A stretch of DNA of 36,876 nt from Pseudofrankia saprophytica (lineage in GTDB: Bacteria; Actinomycetota; Actinomycetes; Frankiales; Frankiaceae), in NCBI RefSeq assembly GCF_000235425.2, contig NZ_KI912266.1, positions 4,476,727 to 4,513,602 of the forward strand, read 5' to 3'. The notes under the pieces were generated by a model. It was not told where the DNA came from. It ran no database searches and saw only the letters and a list, made by a program, of their open reading frames with translations. Position numbers and translations under genes: made by a program. Positions 9,658 through 19,602 of this stretch are shown here, piece after piece. Numbering within the stretch: the stretch's first letter is position 1; every line of letters starts with the position of its first letter.

Positions 9658-12600
9658 GTGCCCACCAACTTCCTGACCGAGGACCAGCGCAAGCGCTACG
9701 GCCGGTTCACCGGCATCCCCGACGAGGGCCAGCTCGCCGGGTCGTTCCTCCTCGACCAGACGGCGCGGCGGCGGGCCGCGACCGCGAAGGGCCCGCGCAA
9801 CCGGCTCGGCTGGGCGATCCAGCTCGGGACATTGCGCTATTTGGGCACGTTCCTGGACGACCCGGCCGACGTGCCCGCCGTCGTCGTGGACTATGTCGCC
9901 GAACAGCTGGGTCTGCCGCCAGCGGCCCTCGCCGGCTATGGCACGGCTGAGCACCGCTGGGACCACCAGGAGCAGATCCGCGAGGCGTACGGCTACCGGA
10001 AGTTCGACTTCGACCAGTGGTTCTCCCTGGCCCGCTGGATGTACCAGCGGGCATGGATCGGCTCCGAACGGCCGACCCTGCTGTTCGACCTGGCCACGAA
10101 ACGGCTGCTGGATCACCAGGTGCTGCTGCCCGGGGTGACCACGCTGGAGCGCCTGGTCTCGGGAATCCGCGAGCGTGCCGAGAAGCGCTTATGGGCGACG
10201 CTGGCGGCTGCGCCCACCGCGCCGCAGGCGCAGCGGCTGCAGCAGCTGGTCGTCGTCCCCGGCGGGCGGCGGATCTCGGAGCTCGACCGACTGCGGCGCT
10301 CCCCGCGCGACATCTCTCCGCGCGGCGTGGTCAAGGCCCTGGAGCGGTACGACGCGCTGAAGACGTTCGGCGGGCCGACCTGGGACCTGTCCGCGATCCC
10401 GCCCGGTCGCATCCAGGCGCTGGTGCGCTTCGCCAGGGCCGCCCGCGCCCAGGCCGTCGCCGAACTCGGCGGCCACCGGCGCCTCGCCACCCTGGTCGCG
10501 TTCGCCGCGGTGATGCCGCAAGTCGCAGCCGACGAGGCGATCGAGGTCTTCGACCTCGTGATGGGCGACGTGATCCGCGACTCGGCGACGAAGATGACCA
10601 AGAAACGGCTGCGTTCCCTCAAGGACCTCGACGCCGCCGCCCTCCTGCTGCGGCAGGCCTGGCTCGCGGTGACCACCACGGCCGCCGACCCCGAGGGCGA
10701 CATCCGGGCGATGCTCGCCGCCATGGACGTCGCGCCGGTCCACGCGGCCGCCGACATCGTCAAGGAACTCGCCCAGGAGCCCGACGACGGCTTCGAGCAG
10801 ATGCTCGAAGCCCGGTACAACACCATCGCCAAGTTCCTGCCCGACCTACTGCGGCATCTGGACTTCCACGCCGGGCCCGACGGGCAGGACGTCCTGGACG
10901 CCGTCACCTTCGTCACGTCCCTCAAGGGCCGGCGCCGGCCCATCCAGAGCGGCGAAGCCCCCACCACGTTCCTGTCCGCCGCCTGGCTGCGCAGGGTCTT
11001 CCCACCCAAGCCGGCCCCGGTAGGCATCGCGGACAAGCGCGCCTACGTCGTCGCCCCCGCCGAGGCCCTGCGCACCAGCCTGCACCGCCACGAGATCTAC
11101 GTCCCGGGCCTGCGCCGGTGGGGCGACCCCAACGCGCGGCTGCTGAGCGACGACACCTGGATGGCCGCCAGGCCCCGGGTCTGCGAGGAACTCGACCTGG
11201 CCACCGACGCCGACGCCACGCTGGCCGGCTGGGTCGATCGGCTGGACCGCTCCCACCGCGAGCTCGTCGACGGCCTGGCGGCCAACCCCGCCGTGCGGAT
11301 CGAGCGCCAGGACGGCCGCGACCGCATCATCCTCACCGGCCTCGACCGCCTGGAGGTCCCGCCGTCCCTGGACGAGCTCAACCGGCAGGTCGACGCCCGC
11401 CTGCCCTCCGTCGACCTGCCCGAGATGGTGCTGGAGGTCAACTCCTGGGTGCCCTACCTGGCCGAGTTCACCCACGTCTCCGAGGCCGAGTCCCGGATGG
11501 ACGACCTGGAGCTGTCGGTCGCCGCCGTGCTCACCGCGGAGGCCACTAACGTCGGCATGGAACCGATCGTCCACGACGGCATCGCCGTGCTTAGCCGCGA
11601 CCGGCTGTTCTGGGTCGAGCAGAACTACATACGCTCCCAGACCCTCAGCCGGGCCAACGCCCGCCTCGTCGCCTTCCACACGCTCCTGCCGCTCGTCCAG
11701 GCGTGGGGCGGCGGGGAGCTGGCCTCCGCCGACGGCCTGCGGTTCCTCACCCCGGTCCGCACCCTCAACTCCGGCCCCAACCCGAAGTACTTCGGCACCC
11801 GCCGCCACGGAGCCACGTTCTACAACTTCCTGTCCGACCAGTTCAGCGGCCTGCACGGCATCCTGATCCCCGGCACCCAGCGCGACTCGTTCTACATCCT
11901 CGACGGGCTGCTGGAACAGGAGACCGCCCTGCGGCCGGTCGAGGTCACCTCGGACACCCACGGCGCCTCAGAGATGACCTTCGGCCTGTTCCGCCTCCTG
12001 GGCTACCAGTTCTCCCCGCGCCTGGCCGACGCCGGCAGCGCGACCCTCTACCGCGCCGACCCTGGCGCTGACTACGGCCCCCTCAACCCGCTGACCCGTG
12101 ACCGGATCAACCTCGGGCAGATCGCGGCCAACTGGGACGACGTCCTGCGCGTCGCCGGCTCCCTGCACTCCGGCACGATCAAGGCATCCGAGGTGCTGCG
12201 CGTGCTGGCACCCGGCGGCAAGCCCACCCCCACCGGCAAGGCGATCATGGAGATCGGCCGGCTCGACCGCAGCGCCTACCTGTCCACCTACTTCGCCGAC
12301 GAGTTGCTCCGGCGGCGCGTGAACACCCAGCTCAACCGGCAGGAGTCCCGCCACAACCTCGCCCGCAAGATCTTCCACGGGCAGAAGGGCGAGCTACGAC
12401 AGTCCTACCGCGAAGGACAGGAAGACCAGCTCGGCGCACTGGGACTGATCCTCAACATCGTCGTCCTGTGGAACACGGTCTACTTCCAGCAGATCATCGA
12501 CGAGATGCGCGCCGAGGGCACCCACGTCCGCAACGAGGACATCGCCCGCCTCTCGCCCCTGAAGTTCGCCCACATTAACTTCCACGGCCGCTACAGCTTC

Positions 12601-12675
12601 GCGCTGCCCGCCGAGGTCGTAGGCGGCCAGCTCCGGTCCACCCGCAAACCCGCCGACGCCACCGCCTCGGACTAA
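9658..12675 (+). CDS. tnpA: Tn3 family transposase, full length
   Basis: 1,005 residues, the full family length. The N-terminal part (LTEDQRKRYGRFTG, RRRAATAKGPRNRLGWAIQL) is a DUF4158 DNA-binding domain. The C-terminal DDE domain carries VTSDTHGASE with Asp766, an HG-rich NPKYFGTRRHG segment, and NRQESRHNLARKIFHG with Glu896. It ends FAHINFHGRYSF plus a charged tail. GTG at 9658 follows AAGGAG at good spacing. It catalyses replicative transposition at terminal repeats; I could not identify convincing 38-bp ends. Its stop overlaps that of the convergent HTH gene at 12672. No serine or tyrosine resolvase gene is visible nearby, so the element may be incomplete or use a host resolvase. Confidence 0.93.
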   Translation: MPTNFLTEDQRKRYGRFTGIPDEGQLAGSFLLDQTARRRAATAKGPRNRLGWAIQLGTLRYLGTFLDDPADVPAVVVDYVAEQLGLPPAALAGYGTAEHRWDHQEQIREAYGYRKFDFDQWFSLARWMYQRAWIGSERPTLLFDLATKRLLDHQVLLPGVTTLERLVSGIRERAEKRLWATLAAAPTAPQAQRLQQLVVVPGGRRISELDRLRRSPRDISPRGVVKALERYDALKTFGGPTWDLSAIPPGRIQALVRFARAARAQAVAELGGHRRLATLVAFAAVMPQVAADEAIEVFDLVMGDVIRDSATKMTKKRLRSLKDLDAAALLLRQAWLAVTTTAADPEGDIRAMLAAMDVAPVHAAADIVKELAQEPDDGFEQMLEARYNTIAKFLPDLLRHLDFHAGPDGQDVLDAVTFVTSLKGRRRPIQSGEAPTTFLSAAWLRRVFPPKPAPVGIADKRAYVVAPAEALRTSLHRHEIYVPGLRRWGDPNARLLSDDTWMAARPRVCEELDLATDADATLAGWVDRLDRSHRELVDGLAANPAVRIERQDGRDRIILTGLDRLEVPPSLDELNRQVDARLPSVDLPEMVLEVNSWVPYLAEFTHVSEAESRMDDLELSVAAVLTAEATNVGMEPIVHDGIAVLSRDRLFWVEQNYIRSQTLSRANARLVAFHTLLPLVQAWGGGELASADGLRFLTPVRTLNSGPNPKYFGTRRHGATFYNFLSDQFSGLHGILIPGTQRDSFYILDGLLEQETALRPVEVTSDTHGASEMTFGLFRLLGYQFSPRLADAGSATLYRADPGADYGPLNPLTRDRINLGQIAANWDDVLRVAGSLHSGTIKASEVLRVLAPGGKPTPTGKAIMEIGRLDRSAYLSTYFADELLRRRVNTQLNRQESRHNLARKIFHGQKGELRQSYREGQEDQLGALGLILNIVVLWNTVYFQQIIDEMRAEGTHVRNEDIARLSPLKFAHINFHGRYSFALPAEVVGGQLRSTRKPADATASD

Positions 12676-12947
12676 GAAGACCCGGCCGGCTCGCCCGCCG
12701 CACGAGCGAGCCGGTAGCGGACCTTCTCGTGCGACAGACCCACCAAACCGCCGATCTGACGTAGCCCCCACCCCTCCGCCCTCGCCGCCGCCATCCCGCT
12801 GTCCAACGCCGTGTCTGTCACCTCGTCCAGCGCCCGCCGCAGCTCAACAACCAATCGCAACCGGATCGCGGGCGCCAGATCGTCCAGGCCGGCACAGAAC
12901 CGCGCCACATCCGCCTTCAGGAAACCGACCGTCGGGTCATCGCTCAC
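12672..12947 (-). CDS. Small HTH protein convergent with Tn3 transposase
   Basis: A 91-residue protein with a helical N-terminus (VARFCAGLDDLAPAIRLRLVVEL) and a C-terminal sigma-region-4-like HTH: AAARAEGWGLRQIGGLVGLSHEKVRYRL. The stop codon overlaps the transposase stop tail to tail, indicating the two genes have travelled together. A role as transposon accessory or repressor is inferred. The dyad GTCAAA-AAC-TTTGAC lies about 35 bp upstream of its ATG and could be its operator. Confidence 0.65.
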   Translation of the reverse strand: MSDDPTVGFLKADVARFCAGLDDLAPAIRLRLVVELRRALDEVTDTALDSGMAAARAEGWGLRQIGGLVGLSHEKVRYRLARAAGEPAGSS

Positions 12948-12978
12948 CTACGACACCCTGGCGGACCCGGCCTCGGTC

Positions 12979-12993
12979 GTCAAAAACTTTGAC
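12979..12993. promoter_or_regulatory. Dyad GTCAAA-AAC-TTTGAC
   Basis: A perfect 6-bp inverted repeat with 3-nt spacer in the upstream region of the small HTH gene, in an A/T-rich patch. It could be an operator or part of a Tn3 end or resolution site. Confidence 0.45.
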
Positions 12994-13080
12994 AGCAACA
13001 CCGGTTTTCCCTTCCGTTCCTACCGGGTGCCCGGGAGGGGCGCGTGCTGGCCGATGGGACGAGGGGCGGCTCGCTGTCCC

Positions 13081-13100
13081 GTCTCGCTGAAGCTGCTTTT
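13081..13100. repeat. Imperfect 20-bp repeat, copy 1
   Basis: GTCTCGCTGAAGCTGCTTTT resembles GTCTCACTGAATCTGCTTCG at 14109 (16/20) and GTCTCAGCGAATCCGCTTCG at 14697 (the last two match 17/20). All three have the same orientation and surround the IS5 insertion and the HIT gene. Confidence 0.4.
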
Positions 13101-13106
13101 GTCTCA

Positions 13107-14079
13107 GAGCCTGTCCTGAATCTTGAAGGGCTATCAGCTCGCCGTGTTCGGTTGCTCGCGGGCCGTCCAGCGTTCGACGGGCTTGCCGCGGACGAGGCGG
13201 CGGGCCATGGTGCGGATCATGGCCCAGCGGATGAAGGCGACCGAGCTTGCCGGGTCTCGTTCGTAGTCGCGGGCGAGGCGGCGGTGCGCGGTGAGCCAGG
13301 CCAGGGTGCGCTCGACGACCCATCGTTTCGGGAGGGCGGTGAAGCCTTTCTGTCCGTCTTTCTTGCGGACGACCTCGACGGTGGTCTTGAGAATGTCGGT
13401 GGCCCAGGTGACGAACTTGCCGGCGAAGCCGCCGTCGGCGAACAGGTGCCGACACGTCGGGGTGGTGAAGTAGTGGTCGAGCAGGAGTTGGCGAGCGCCG
13501 TCGCGGTCCTGGCGGCTGGCGGGCAGCACGAGTACCCCCAGCAGCAGGCCCAACGTGTCGACGACGATGAACCGCTTGCGGCCGTTGACCTTCTTGCCCG
13601 CGTCGTAGCCACGGCTGGGGTGGGTGACGGTCTGGGCGCCCTTCACGGACTGGGAGTCGATCACCCCGGCGGTCGGCCGCGGCCGGCGGCCCTCGGCCTG
13701 GCGCAACTGGTCGCGCAGCCCGTCGTGGACCCGGATGACGACGCCCTTGCGTTTCCACCGGTCGAAGAAGCCGTAGACCGTCTTCCAGGGTGGGAAGTCC
13801 GCCGGCAGCGCCCGCCACACGATCCCGTTGTGGGCCACGTACAGGATCGCGTCCACGATGTCGCGCCGGTCATGGCTCTCGGGCCGGCCGTCCTTCGGAA
13901 CCGGCGGCAACAGCGGCGCCACGTACGCCCACTCCTCATCCGACATATCCGAGGGATAGCGGCGAGATCGTCCCATGTCCCGACCGTGACCAGCCCGTCC
14001 CAGCCGTTCACGCCACCACACCGCGAAGATCGGGAACGGGCCACGGCCAGCCCACAACATCAAGATTCAGGACAGGCTC
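13107..14079 (-). mobile_element. IS5-family insertion sequence, complete
   Basis: A 973-bp element bounded by perfect 20-bp terminal inverted repeats (GAGCCTGTCCTGAATCTTGA at 13107-13126 and its reverse complement at 14060-14079). It is flanked on both sides by TCA (13104-13106 and 14080-14082), a 3-bp TNA-type target duplication as known for IS427/IS1031-like IS5 subgroups. It encodes one DDE transposase. Intact ends and target duplication indicate a fairly recent insertion. Confidence 0.9.
13134..13976 (-). CDS. IS5 family transposase
   Basis: A DDE transposase of the IS5/IS1182-like DUF4096 type. The N-terminal DUF4096 domain begins SDEEWAYVAPLLPP and includes RRDIVDAILYV and GIVWRALP. 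Catalytic segments are GVIDSQSVKG (D), LFADGGFAGKF (D) and KRWVVERTLAWLTAHRRLARDYER-like context (E). I chose ATG 13976 (MGRSRRYPSDMSDEEW). The longer frame to 14063 would start inside the terminal inverted repeat. The reading frame is undamaged. Confidence 0.9.
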   Translation of the reverse strand: MGRSRRYPSDMSDEEWAYVAPLLPPVPKDGRPESHDRRDIVDAILYVAHNGIVWRALPADFPPWKTVYGFFDRWKRKGVVIRVHDGLRDQLRQAEGRRPRPTAGVIDSQSVKGAQTVTHPSRGYDAGKKVNGRKRFIVVDTLGLLLGVLVLPASRQDRDGARQLLLDHYFTTPTCRHLFADGGFAGKFVTWATDILKTTVEVVRKKDGQKGFTALPKRWVVERTLAWLTAHRRLARDYERDPASSVAFIRWAMIRTMARRLVRGKPVERWTAREQPNTAS

Positions 14080-14108
14080 TCAGTGAGGTTGTGTCGGTCT
14101 GCTCTCGT

Positions 14109-14128
14109 GTCTCACTGAATCTGCTTCG
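14109..14128. repeat. Imperfect 20-bp repeat, copy 2
   Basis: GTCTCACTGAATCTGCTTCG spans the 3' end of the HIT gene. In the reconstructed pre-insertion sequence, TCAGTGAG and CTCACTGA form a hairpin just after the HIT stop, and the IS landed in it. Confidence 0.4.
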
Positions 14129-14585
14129 TCCGTGCGTCCTGCGCGTCGTCGAGCCTGGATAGCCCGAGGCGCACCGCAGTGGCCGCCTCGTCGAGTTCGC
14201 CGCGTTCGCGCATGCGCCAGTCGGCGTCGATGCGGAAGCTGTCACCGGCGAAACGCGGGAACACGTGCAGGTGGACGTGGAAGATCTCCTGGAAGGCGGC
14301 CGCGCCGTCCGCGAGGAACAGGTTCACGCCCTCGCACCGCAGGTCCGAGTGGCGCAGCGCCCGCCCGAGGCGGTGCGCGACCTGCCACATCCAGGCGCCT
14401 GCCTTGTCGTCCAGGTCCGCCAACCCCACGGCGTGCGCCTTCGGCACGACCAGCAGATGACCCGGCGTCACCGGCTGGAGGACCATGAACGCCAGCATGG
14501 CGTCGTCCTCGTAGACAACGCTCGACTCAGCCTCACCGCGGACAATCGCACAGAACACGCACAGGTCATTGGTCACGTGGGCCAT
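14112..14585 (-). CDS. HIT family nucleotide hydrolase
   Basis: 157 residues of the histidine-triad family, which hydrolyse phosphoramidates or diadenosine polyphosphates. The catalytic triad is HVHLHVFPR near residue 101. N-terminal CVFCAIVRGE gives the CxxC zinc knuckle found in one HIT group, followed by VVYEDDAMLAFMVLQPVTPGHLLVVPK. ATG at 14585 fits family length. It stands alone on the minus strand, flanked by direct repeats at 14109 and 14697, with the IS5 element directly downstream. Confidence 0.9.
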   Translation of the reverse strand: MAHVTNDLCVFCAIVRGEAESSVVYEDDAMLAFMVLQPVTPGHLLVVPKAHAVGLADLDDKAGAWMWQVAHRLGRALRHSDLRCEGVNLFLADGAAAFQEIFHVHLHVFPRFAGDSFRIDADWRMRERGELDEAATAVRLGLSRLDDAQDARTKQIQ

Positions 14586-14696
14586 GACACCATGAGGGCG
14601 ATCACTCGGCCTCCGAAATTCCCGCCCGGCGCGAGTCCTCCAGACGCAGACGGGGCGGGGCCAGTCCGCCAGACGGTGGCCGCCCGCTTGCCGGCC

Positions 14697-14716
14697 GTCT
14701 CAGCGAATCCGCTTCG
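14697..14716. repeat. Imperfect 20-bp repeat, copy 3
   Basis: GTCTCAGCGAATCCGCTTCG lies in the otherwise featureless 14586-14800 region upstream of the HIT gene. It differs from copy 2 at three positions. Confidence 0.4.
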
Positions 14717-14800
14717 ATCAGGGCGTTGTCGCGAAGGGTGACTGGCGAGACTCAGACTCAGACCATTCAAGATCTAAGCCGCATCCGCTGGGCCGAGTGC

Positions 14801-15568
14801 TCAGAAGGGGGTGTTGGCGAGCCAGGCGGTCCACAGCTCTTGATCCCCGACGATCTCCAAGCGGTGGTCGTCGTCGGGGAGACGGCGCAGCAGCGTGAGC
14901 AGCAGGTCGGCCGCGGTACCGCGGACCGCGGCGTCGCCCTTGCCGTGACCGTGGTCCCAGCTGATCCCGTCCGGACCGCCGCGAACCGTCCACTCCCCGT
15001 CGGGGCCCAGGCCGTCGTCGGTCGCGTGCAGGTGAATCGTGGCGCCTTCGCGAAGGGCCGTGGCGCCGGGGCGAGCGGCGAGGAGGCCGAGCCATTCGGA
15101 GAGCCCGTCCGCCGCGAGCGCCGGCTCGACCGTGTACCCCGTTCCCAGCGCGAGCGCGGCGTCGATGCGGTGGACGACCGCCTCGTACAGCCGCCGCCGG
15201 ACCCACCACCGGGCGGGCTGCGGGCCGGTGAACGTCCACACGGGTATGTCTGGATCCACAGCGACCGCGTCGATCAGCACCGCCGGGCTCTCGCGCAGCC
15301 ACGCCAGCGCGCCGTCGTGGTCGGCCGGTGGCTTGCCGCCCGCGACCGTGCGCGGGTCGATCGCGTCAACGGCCCGCGTCTGGACGATCTCCGCAGCCCA
15401 GCGATGAAAGCGCCCGACGTGGCGCATCAACTGGGCCAGGTTCCAGCCCGGGCAGGTCGGAACCGGCGTGTCCAGGTCGGCCTCGCCGAGCAGATCGGCT
15501 AACAGATGGTTCTGCTCCACCAGAGCGGCAGCATGGTCCACACCTGGCACCGTACGCTGACCGGGCAC
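14801..15568 (-). CDS. Maleylpyruvate isomerase N-terminal/mycothiol-dependent enzyme
   Basis: A 255-residue actinobacterial protein of the mycothiol-dependent maleylpyruvate isomerase/DinB fold. The N-terminal four-helix domain carries PTCPGWNLAQLMRHVGRFHRW and a later RRLYEAVVHRIDAALALG, providing the three His that bind metal. The C-terminal SCP2-like domain reads GTAADLLLTLLRRLP. GTG at 15568 is used; in-frame GTGs at residues 7 and 10 are alternatives. It suggests a mycothiol-producing host. The substrate is unknown; a detoxifying mycothiol transferase is typical. Confidence 0.8.
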   Translation of the reverse strand: MPGQRTVPGVDHAAALVEQNHLLADLLGEADLDTPVPTCPGWNLAQLMRHVGRFHRWAAEIVQTRAVDAIDPRTVAGGKPPADHDGALAWLRESPAVLIDAVAVDPDIPVWTFTGPQPARWWVRRRLYEAVVHRIDAALALGTGYTVEPALAADGLSEWLGLLAARPGATALREGATIHLHATDDGLGPDGEWTVRGGPDGISWDHGHGKGDAAVRGTAADLLLTLLRRLPDDDHRLEIVGDQELWTAWLANTPF

Positions 15569-16023
15569 CCAAACTCCACGCCGCGGTCAGCGGACCTCGG
15601 CAGCCTCACCACGGCCCCCCACCAAGATCTCGACCACGTTCGCCGTCGTCCAGGCGATCTTGTGGCGGCCGGGTGGAGGAGGACGGCGTGACCGTCATCG
15701 GCCGCTTCGAGATCGGCTCCAATCCGGCCAGGTCGCCGCTCTGACGGGCGAAAGGCGACCTCGCGCCGGGACGGCCGTTTCGCGCCGAGGTGTCGCGGGG
15801 GCCCTGAAGCATGTGCCCAGGCCCCGCGCTTGCGCACCTGGCGTGGACCGCAAACCGGACGTCGGATGTTGGCCGTCCGCGCCTGGACGCGCCCGCCGGA
15901 GTAGGGCCCCGGCTTCGGCTTTGTTGCCCTGGCCCGCTACGTACGAGCGCTCGCCTGCCGCTGTCGAGCCCGTACTGGAAGGGTTGACGTTGCCGTATTC
16001 CGCGGCGGAGGAGGCATGTGATC
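15569..16023. other. Intergenic stretch without supported gene
   Basis: About 455 bases between the mycothiol-type gene and the ComB-like gene. Several open frames exist in both directions, but they have shadow-like Arg/Pro/Gly compositions and no recognisable domain. A short minus-strand tail ending GGRGEAAEVR and a plus-strand VEEDGVTVIGRFEIG peptide near 15680 might be relics. Confidence 0.3.
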
Positions 16024-16830
16024 ATGGTTGCCGGGCAGCGCCCGTTCGCCGTCCGATTCGGCTGGGGCGGCGAGGACCTGGCGGCACTGGCGCCGGCGAG
16101 CGACCTGGTCGTGATCGTCGACGTGCTGCGGTTCACGACGGCGGTGAGCGTCGCTGTCAGCCGCGGCGCGGTGGTGCTGCCCTATCGGTGGCGTGACGCC
16201 ACCGCCGCCCAGTTCGCCGCGCAACGCCGCGCGGTCCTCGCCGGCCGGAGAGGAGACCCACTCGCTGCCTGGTCGCTGTCACCCACCGACCTCGCCCGCA
16301 TCCCGGCGGGAACCCGCCTGGTCCTGCCCTCCCCGAACGGCGCCACGCTGTCGGCCGTCGCCAGCGCGTACGGCGCCGCACCGATCGCCGGCTGCCTGCG
16401 CAACGCCGCGGTGGTCGGTGCCCTGCTCGCCCACAACGTCGCCGCCGGCCGCGCCGCCGCGGTGATCGCGGCGGGAGAACGCTGGCCGGACCCGTCGGGA
16501 ACCGTGCACGCCGGCCCACTGCGACCCGCCGTCGAGGACCTCCTCGGCGCCGGCGCGGTCATCGCCCGCACCGCCGAGGCCGGCTCCCTCACCCGGACCC
16601 AGCTCTCCCCGGAAGCCCGCGCCGCCCGGGCGGTGTTCGAGGCGGCAGCACCTGTCCTGCACGACGAACTACGCAGCTGCGTCTCTGGGCGGGAACTGCT
16701 GGAACTCGGCTGGGACGACGACATCGAGGCCGCCTCCCAGCTCGATGCCGACACCGCGGTGCCCCTCCTACGCGACGGCGCCTTCACAGCCCTCGCCGGG
16801 CCCGCCCTCCAGCCGAGTCGTGGCAGATGA
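16024..16830 (+). CDS. ComB-like 2-phosphosulfolactate phosphatase family protein
   Basis: A 268-residue member of the ComB family, which in methanogens removes phosphate from 2-phosphosulfolactate in coenzyme M synthesis; actinobacterial members have unproved substrates. Characteristic segments are VVIVDVLRFTTAVSVAV, LPSPNGATLS, AGERWPD with the following RPAVEDLLGAGAVI, and SGRELLELGWDDDIEAASQLD. ATG 16024 is preferred over GTG 16018 because GGAGGAGG (16007-16014) is 9 nt from the ATG but only 3 nt from the GTG. The stop codon lies inside a perfect 21-bp inverted-repeat arm. Confidence 0.85.
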   Translation: MVAGQRPFAVRFGWGGEDLAALAPASDLVVIVDVLRFTTAVSVAVSRGAVVLPYRWRDATAAQFAAQRRAVLAGRRGDPLAAWSLSPTDLARIPAGTRLVLPSPNGATLSAVASAYGAAPIAGCLRNAAVVGALLAHNVAAGRAAAVIAAGERWPDPSGTVHAGPLRPAVEDLLGAGAVIARTAEAGSLTRTQLSPEARAARAVFEAAAPVLHDELRSCVSGRELLELGWDDDIEAASQLDADTAVPLLRDGAFTALAGPALQPSRGR

Positions 16831-16919
16831 GCGCCCCTATGGACACTGCCTTCCGACACGCATCGACGGCGCCTCGCCGGACCACGGCGTCTATGGGCGC
16901 GCTCATCTGCCACGACTCG
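16814..16919. repeat. Perfect 21-bp inverted repeat around the comB-like stop
   Basis: Arms 16814-16834 and 16899-16919 are exact reverse complements (left arm begins CGAGTCGTGGCAG) and enclose 64 bp. The left arm covers the last five codons and stop of the ComB-like gene. CTATGG occurs near both inner ends. It could be a long hairpin terminator, a MITE-like insertion, or an inverted duplication of the gene end. The remaining 16920-17152 shows no supported gene. Confidence 0.7.
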
Positions 16920-17152
16920 TGTGTGGGGGTTAGACGGCGCGAGCAGGAGCGGCCCTCCGGGGCTTCCCGCCCGTGCGGGAGGCGCGGATTCGTCCGTCAG
17001 CGGCACGTACAGCCGCGCACAGCCGGCCACAGAAAGTGACAACCTGGCGGATGGCCGTCTGGACCGGGCGTGGCCGAGCCCGTTCTCGACGACGACCTGC
17101 GTGGCGGCGTGGTGTCTCGCCTGAAGGCGCGGGGCATGAAGGATGGATAGCC

Positions 17153-17932
17153 ATGGGCGAGTATGCGAGGGCCGGTGGGCTGCGCACCTACTACGAGGTT
17201 CAGGGCGCCGGCGACCCGGTGGTACTTCTGCACGGCGGCGGCGTCGGTGCCGAGAGCTGGGCTTGCCAGACCCCGGCGCTCGCGGAGCGGTACCGGGTAT
17301 ACGTCCCGGAGCGCCGTGGCCACGGCCATACGCCAGACGTCGAAGGGGCGTTCACCACGGAGGCGATGGCCGGCGACACCATCGCTTTCCTGGAGAGCCT
17401 GCACATCGGGCCGGCGCGTCTGGTCGGCTGGAGTGACGGCGCGTTGGTCGGTGTGCGGGTTGCTCTACGCCGCCCCGACCTCGTGCGCAAGCTTGTGCTG
17501 ATCGGCCAGTACCTGACCCGTGACGGTGCCACGGCGGCCGCGAAGGCCTTCATCGAGACTCCCGCCGTGTCGCTGGCCGAGATTTTCGGGCCGAGCTACG
17601 CGCTGACGTCCCCGGACGGCCCGGACCATCTCCCGGTGTTTCTCGACAAGCTCTCGGCCATGTGGCGGGGAGAACCGGACATCGAACTGGCCGCGCTCGG
17701 CGACCTGGCCATGCCCGTCCTCGTGCTTCAGGGGGACGACGACGCGGTGCGGATCGAGCACAGCCTGGCCGTCGCCCGTGCACTGCCCGACGCGCAGCTC
17801 GCCGTCGTCCCCTGCGCCTCGCACGCCCTTCCGGTGGAACGGCCCGCGCTGCTGAACCAGATACTCATGGACTTCCTTGCCGACGAGCAGCCGGCGAAAT
17901 TCATGCCGCTCGGTGCCCTCGCTGATGGGTGA
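17153..17932 (+). CDS. Alpha/beta hydrolase
   Basis: A 259-residue alpha/beta hydrolase. The oxyanion segment is VVLLHGGGVGAESW. The nucleophile elbow is GWSDGA (Ser in G-x-S-x-G), the acid is in LQGDDDAV, and the catalytic His in CASHALPVERP. ATG at 17153 has AAGGA about 9 nt upstream; longer in-frame extensions read as noncoding. The substrate is unknown. It is convergent with the Rox-like monooxygenase gene, and a hairpin separates them. Confidence 0.88.
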   Translation: MGEYARAGGLRTYYEVQGAGDPVVLLHGGGVGAESWACQTPALAERYRVYVPERRGHGHTPDVEGAFTTEAMAGDTIAFLESLHIGPARLVGWSDGALVGVRVALRRPDLVRKLVLIGQYLTRDGATAAAKAFIETPAVSLAEIFGPSYALTSPDGPDHLPVFLDKLSAMWRGEPDIELAALGDLAMPVLVLQGDDDAVRIEHSLAVARALPDAQLAVVPCASHALPVERPALLNQILMDFLADEQPAKFMPLGALADG

Positions 17933-17966
17933 CGGGGAGCGGCGCGCTGCTGGATGTCACCGGCCG

Positions 17967-18002
17967 GCCTGAGCGACTCCCCTCGCCTTCGGTTGCTCAG
18001 GC
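17967..18002. terminator. Hairpin between convergent genes
   Basis: GCCTGAGC (17967-17974) and GCTCAGGC (17995-18002) form a perfect 8-bp stem, extendable across one mismatch, between the hydrolase stop (17932) and the monooxygenase stop (18007). There is no U-tract, as usual in actinobacteria. Confidence 0.55.
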
Positions 18003-18006
18003 GAAA

Positions 18007-19602
<1,596 letters not shown>

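Noticed and set aside
10017-11549. 510-codon ORF inside the Tn3 transposase
   Set aside because: Out-of-frame shadow in GC-rich DNA; composition is mostly Arg/Pro/Ala/Gly and the transposase frame is intact.
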